Positions 61,601-64,000 of a stretch of 64,000 bases of DNA are shown piece after piece (position 1 is the stretch's first letter; each line of letters starts with the position of its first letter). The notes beneath the pieces were generated by a model. The model worked only from the letters and a program-made list of their open reading frames with translations. It was not told where the DNA came from and searched no databases. Made by a program: the position numbers and the translations under genes. The DNA is from Marinisporobacter sp. (GTDB lineage: Bacteria > Bacillota > Clostridia > Peptostreptococcales > Thermotaleaceae), in the NCBI GenBank assembly GCA_025210395.1, contig JAOARV010000065.1, positions 62,001 to 126,000 of the forward strand. Direction: 5' to 3'.

Positions 61601-64000
61601 CCAAGTAAGGGATATTATGATGTGACGGTAGAAAATCCTGATACAAAAAAAGATACAAAAGCAGATAGTGAAGGCTTTTACTATTATCCACAGCCATCTA
61701 GTAGACCGAATATTGTATCTGTAGTGCCTAATGAAGGTTCTGTAGTTGGAGGATATGTGATCAAAATAACGGGAGAACGAAAAGATGGAAGAGAGTGCTT
61801 TGTAGATAATGGAGGAACGAAAACCAGCGTATCTATATATGGCATGACTGTACCAGCAGATGATATAACTGTAGGAATTGATGGTACGACTATGGAGGTA
61901 GTTGTGCCTAAATTGAATGTGGATATTAAAGAAGTATATAAAATAGATAGGCTACCAGTACCTATAGTAATTACGAATCCTGATGGAGGTAGTGTTAGTA
62001 AAGAAGATGCATTTATTTATGTAGTACCTATTTCTCAGCCTAAAATCAATAAAATTACTCCAGTAAAAGGAAAGGCGTCAGGAGGAAATTATGTAGAGTT
62101 AACGGGAGAAGATTTCAGATTTTATGAGCCCTATGAAGATAAAAATAGAAACCAAAAAAGAGATAGTGATGAACCCTATGAGGATTTAAATGGAAATAAT
62201 CAATGGGATGATTTTACAGGGAAAACAATAGAGGGATTGAAGGGAACCTATGGGGATAATTATGAAAAGACAGTCCTTCCTGTTTTACCTAAAGTATATT
62301 TTGGAGGCAAAAAGGCAGAGGCTATTGAATTTGGAAATGGTTACATGAAAGTAATAGCCCCTAAAGAAAAAGCAGGAGTTGTCAAAGTGTATTTGGTGAA
62401 TAACGATGCAGGGATTTCTAATAAACTGGATTATACTTATGAGGGGTCCAGTCCTAAGATCACTAGCATTTCCCCAGACGGAGGAAAGAAACAAGGGGGA
62501 GACCGGGTAGAGGTTCATGGACAAGATTTTGATAAAAGTCATATAAAGTTTTATGCTAAAGAGGGTGCAACTTATCAAATAAAGGAGATGGATCAAACCC
62601 TTGTAAGACTTGGAGATATTACCAACAAGAATATTCCTAGAGAAGAGGAAAATTCAGGGAGAATCGATAATAGTAGGACAACCCTTCGATTAGACGGTGG
62701 ACTTACAATAAATTATGATGGTTTAAATGATACGCTAAATTTAAATATCATAGAAAATCAACAAAATTACACGGTAACCTTACCTTATAAGGATGAGGTT
62801 GTATATGTTCCTGCAAGCCTTCTTACTTATACAGATAGTGAAGGAGAAATTCTTTCTTATGTAAATGCTTCAAGGGGAGACGAATGGATTCGTTTTGAGG
62901 TTGCGGATAGAAGATTATTTGTAGAAAGAGGATATGCACCAAAGGTAGAATATGTAGATTCAGGACAAATTATTGTGCATACTCCTTCGTATTATACTGT
63001 AGGGAAAGTACCTTTAACAGTGATCAATCCAGATGGAGGAGAAGTATCTAAGGATTTCCAATATAAAAATCCAGATAGTACACCTAAAATTACTAATATT
63101 ACAAAGGATGGGAAAAATCCTTCTTTAGAAACTACCGATGAGGGAAAGGAAATAAAAATCTTACGCATGAGCTACAAAGGCGGCAATATAGTCTCTGTAT
63201 TAGGTTCTGATTTTAGAGAAAATGCCACTATTCAAATAGGGGATATTCTGACAATCAATAAGGAGCAGATTACTTATCAGTTGCCCAATAAACTTACATT
63301 CCAAATGCCTGCTGTAGGAGAAGAGCAGGTAGGAAAGTTGTTCAGAGTGATTGTAAGTAATGAAGATTTTGGAAATGCCCCATCAGATGAATTAGTACCT
63401 CCTATTTATATTCAATTTACAAAAGGGGAAACAGCACCAGCTATTGAAGAAATTACACCAAACAAAGGACCAGCAATTGGAGGAAATATAGTAACCATAA
63501 AGGGGAAGGACTTTAGAGAAAGTGACTCACAAAATCATCTTTCTGTACTTATTGGAGATATGAGGGTTCCTAGGGAGGATGTAACAGTAGTAGATTATAA
63601 AACTATAACTGTTAAAATGCCTGCCCATGCTCCTGGAAGGTTCCAAGTAAAAATAGAAAATCCCGATGGAGAACTTTCTGATCCAAGTGGAGAATATACG
63701 TACCTAAGTGCACCAACGATTGTTTCAGTAGTAGATCCAAATGATCCAGCAGAAGCAAATATCATTAGTAGTATTTCTGTTGAAGGGGGACAAGAAATAA
63801 AGATTAAAGGTTCTGGATTTATAGAGGGAGCACGTGTTGTATTTAGTCCTGTTGTAGAAAAATCAAGTAAAGAAGGAAAAGAAAAAATATATATTAATGG
63901 TGAAGAATGGAATTTACTAGAAGGTGTTAACGGAACAGATGTAAGATTTATTGACGAAGGAACCCTTGTAGTAAAAACACCAGCAGGAAAAATAGATAGT
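58628..64000 (+). CDS. Giant IPT/TIG-repeat surface protein (runs off the window)
   Basis: ATG 58628 to the window end, 1791 codons with no stop. Signal peptide about 1-32 (LCMMMVFLSIPYRTLEVFAAG). At least seven IPT/TIG domains can be picked out from the pattern P-x-I-x-x-I-x-P...GG...V-x-I-x-G-x-x-F...V-x-I/V-G...V-x-V-P (for example PHIQNVTPRVVTVNGGEEV, PKITSISPDGGKKQGGDRV and PAIEEITPNKGPAIGGNIV). An insert around residue 1170 has two calcium-loop-like stretches, DKNRNQKRDSDE and DLNGNNQWDD. Ribosome site not clear; the gene is 33 bp after the preceding secreted-protein gene. Such long fibres form surface layers or adhesins; no catalytic domain is visible so far. Confidence 0.85.
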   Translation, partial: MNKICKKGIAWMLCMMMVFLSIPYRTLEVFAAGDPTINSIEVYQTYMDRAYTVKETVVTIKGANLKGGSIAVSYPGTAYQPILNKSIDDEGLQQFKVANGGAIPTSIYVGGKYIDINKDSLPTLSDATRRIYQGKDKLILKGTSLDLIVTDHTNVANSVYRTYSVYYDNPGGSKQLDFGTASFTGGAIQTIEIAADKMTGDAGVKNIVIEKKFKDIAHNIPVLIQKLFPKQFTLVQEMNISDDLIMNPNRGMTGEEVEFIASSGLDNFDVFFLKRLTDNFDNAHKGKDTKGPVNIDGKQVLMTKVPDGLEQGEYYIVFTNKIPDGQDPNEAVTKQYVVGKAPDYQKFTVISAEQKLQIKDVDPEEGPDTGSKVELTGKYFGTLNISDFTPNSNDKKVSMEPGTKETSMQIFYGQTDENGVAVHTKNVGGKTVPTVGAYGKEQTNVESAKRKVKVIIGGVTKFAKLPNSSDYEYAFTDTLDRLGINTQPITDVEKEPIKAIIIETETILKLTGFPNDVVIKDRYVWKGGTYGGYKFISSTPKPEVTGVTPEKIQIEKKIDDPSKYIISNEQDRMIAIQGNRFFIHQYTDENNQKVTRYPIVVFGNDEIRLNKNEKTNTGSGEEIGNQDLYLKVFNDQGVELDGSQGNEFGTKILLKIPKDMIINNTGKVAVTIINPARNTNSEGLSGTKANGVEFVIPPDNKKPHIQNVTPRVVTVNGGEEVTITGSNFQSGAKVFIDGQEIQGIQVQGDAKKITFKAPPGREGKTQLQVMNLEGGIDIFPFEYVKTYTEPKITSFSPKSGKTDTLVVVDGNNFLKPDPTATKEDMYKLIGTRILLEGEDINKYNLNAKKEIELRPYTAPSLKNKDEENWEKTGNLLRILDHQLMVAEYYHSVILEDSDEKFYTIDKDIKGQITLSNGLDKKYIFTTKDGKIQAEKDGGGIYGVAVTSSGITLDDLQLKLMTPFVVDADNIIVGDRVKVVELHKIYFTVPILPSKGYYDVTVENPDTKKDTKADSEGFYYYPQPSSRPNIVSVVPNEGSVVGGYVIKITGERKDGRECFVDNGGTKTSVSIYGMTVPADDITVGIDGTTMEVVVPKLNVDIKEVYKIDRLPVPIVITNPDGGSVSKEDAFIYVVPISQPKINKITPVKGKASGGNYVELTGEDFRFYEPYEDKNRNQKRDSDEPYEDLNGNNQWDDFTGKTIEGLKGTYGDNYEKTVLPVLPKVYFGGKKAEAIEFGNGYMKVIAPKEKAGVVKVYLVNNDAGISNKLDYTYEGSSPKITSISPDGGKKQGGDRVEVHGQDFDKSHIKFYAKEGATYQIKEMDQTLVRLGDITNKNIPREEENSGRIDNSRTTLRLDGGLTINYDGLNDTLNLNIIENQQNYTVTLPYKDEVVYVPASLLTYTDSEGEILSYVNASRGDEWIRFEVADRRLFVERGYAPKVEYVDSGQIIVHTPSYYTVGKVPLTVINPDGGEVSKDFQYKNPDSTPKITNITKDGKNPSLETTDEGKEIKILRMSYKGGNIVSVLGSDFRENATIQIGDILTINKEQITYQLPNKLTFQMPAVGEEQVGKLFRVIVSNEDFGNAPSDELVPPIYIQFTKGETAPAIEEITPNKGPAIGGNIVTIKGKDFRESDSQNHLSVLIGDMRVPREDVTVVDYKTITVKMPAHAPGRFQVKIENPDGELSDPSGEYTYLSAPTIVSVVDPNDPAEANIISSISVEGGQEIKIKGSGFIEGARVVFSPVVEKSSKEGKEKIYINGEEWNLLEGVNGTDVRFIDEGTLVVKTPAGKIDS

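Overview
The window (about 64 kb, AT-rich, almost every gene on the + strand) comes from the chromosome of an anaerobic, endospore-forming, amino-acid-fermenting member of the Clostridia. The evidence is a yabG/veg/ispE core, a GerA-type germination operon, spoIIR and sleB-ypeB, SLH-domain surface proteins, an arginine deiminase operon and a coenzyme-B12-dependent lysine fermentation operon. The species cannot be named from the sequence.

Region 1 (1-8893) is the most unusual part. Two neighbouring sporulation genes are each split by a compact element that carries its own large serine recombinase. Element 1 (447-4314, 3868 bp) interrupts yabG: the 5' part ends at 460 in a premature stop, and the missing C-terminus (LDPVFICEKIAY...) lies intact at 4320-4493. 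Element 2 (5262-8160, 2899 bp) interrupts a SpoIID/LytB-amidase fusion gene: the 5' part is 4558-5298 and the 3' part 8165-8893. In both cases a short repeat marks the junctions (TACTAAT; CAAGA). Joining at that repeat restores one uninterrupted frame, and the reconstructed circle junctions are imperfect palindromes, as expected of serine-integrase attP sites. The elements hold no phage genes. They carry a thiolase and a Cys-cluster protein (element 1) and a DMT-family exporter (element 2). The layout is like the sigK 'skin' of B. subtilis and suggests programmed excision in the mother cell, done twice and independently.

Region 2 (8940-21095): veg behind two near-consensus sigma-A promoters, a chemoreceptor, arginine catabolism (arcA, a catabolic OTC, arcC), then arginine biosynthesis (argG, argH, a second OTC), and a SPOCS/LysM protein.

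Region 3 (21255-32311): a cyclic-di-GMP-II riboswitch with terminator precedes a NarL-type two-component system. It is followed by a surface-fibre locus: SipW-dependent signal-peptide proteins, a SipW-like Ser/His signal peptidase, a DUF5305 protein and an SLH-anchored protein.

Region 4 (32629-45281): ispE, a FadR-type GntR regulator, gerA/gerB/gerC, spoIIR behind a sigma-F promoter, sleB-ypeB, ddl, DUF1934, an arginyl-tRNA-synthetase relative with no catalytic domain, and a PAS sigma-54 activator. Region 5 (45288-53167): a sigma-54 promoter driving kdd-kamA-kamB-kamC-kamD-kamE. Region 6 (53252-64000): S-layer/envelope proteins, ending in a very large IPT/TIG-repeat protein that runs off the window.
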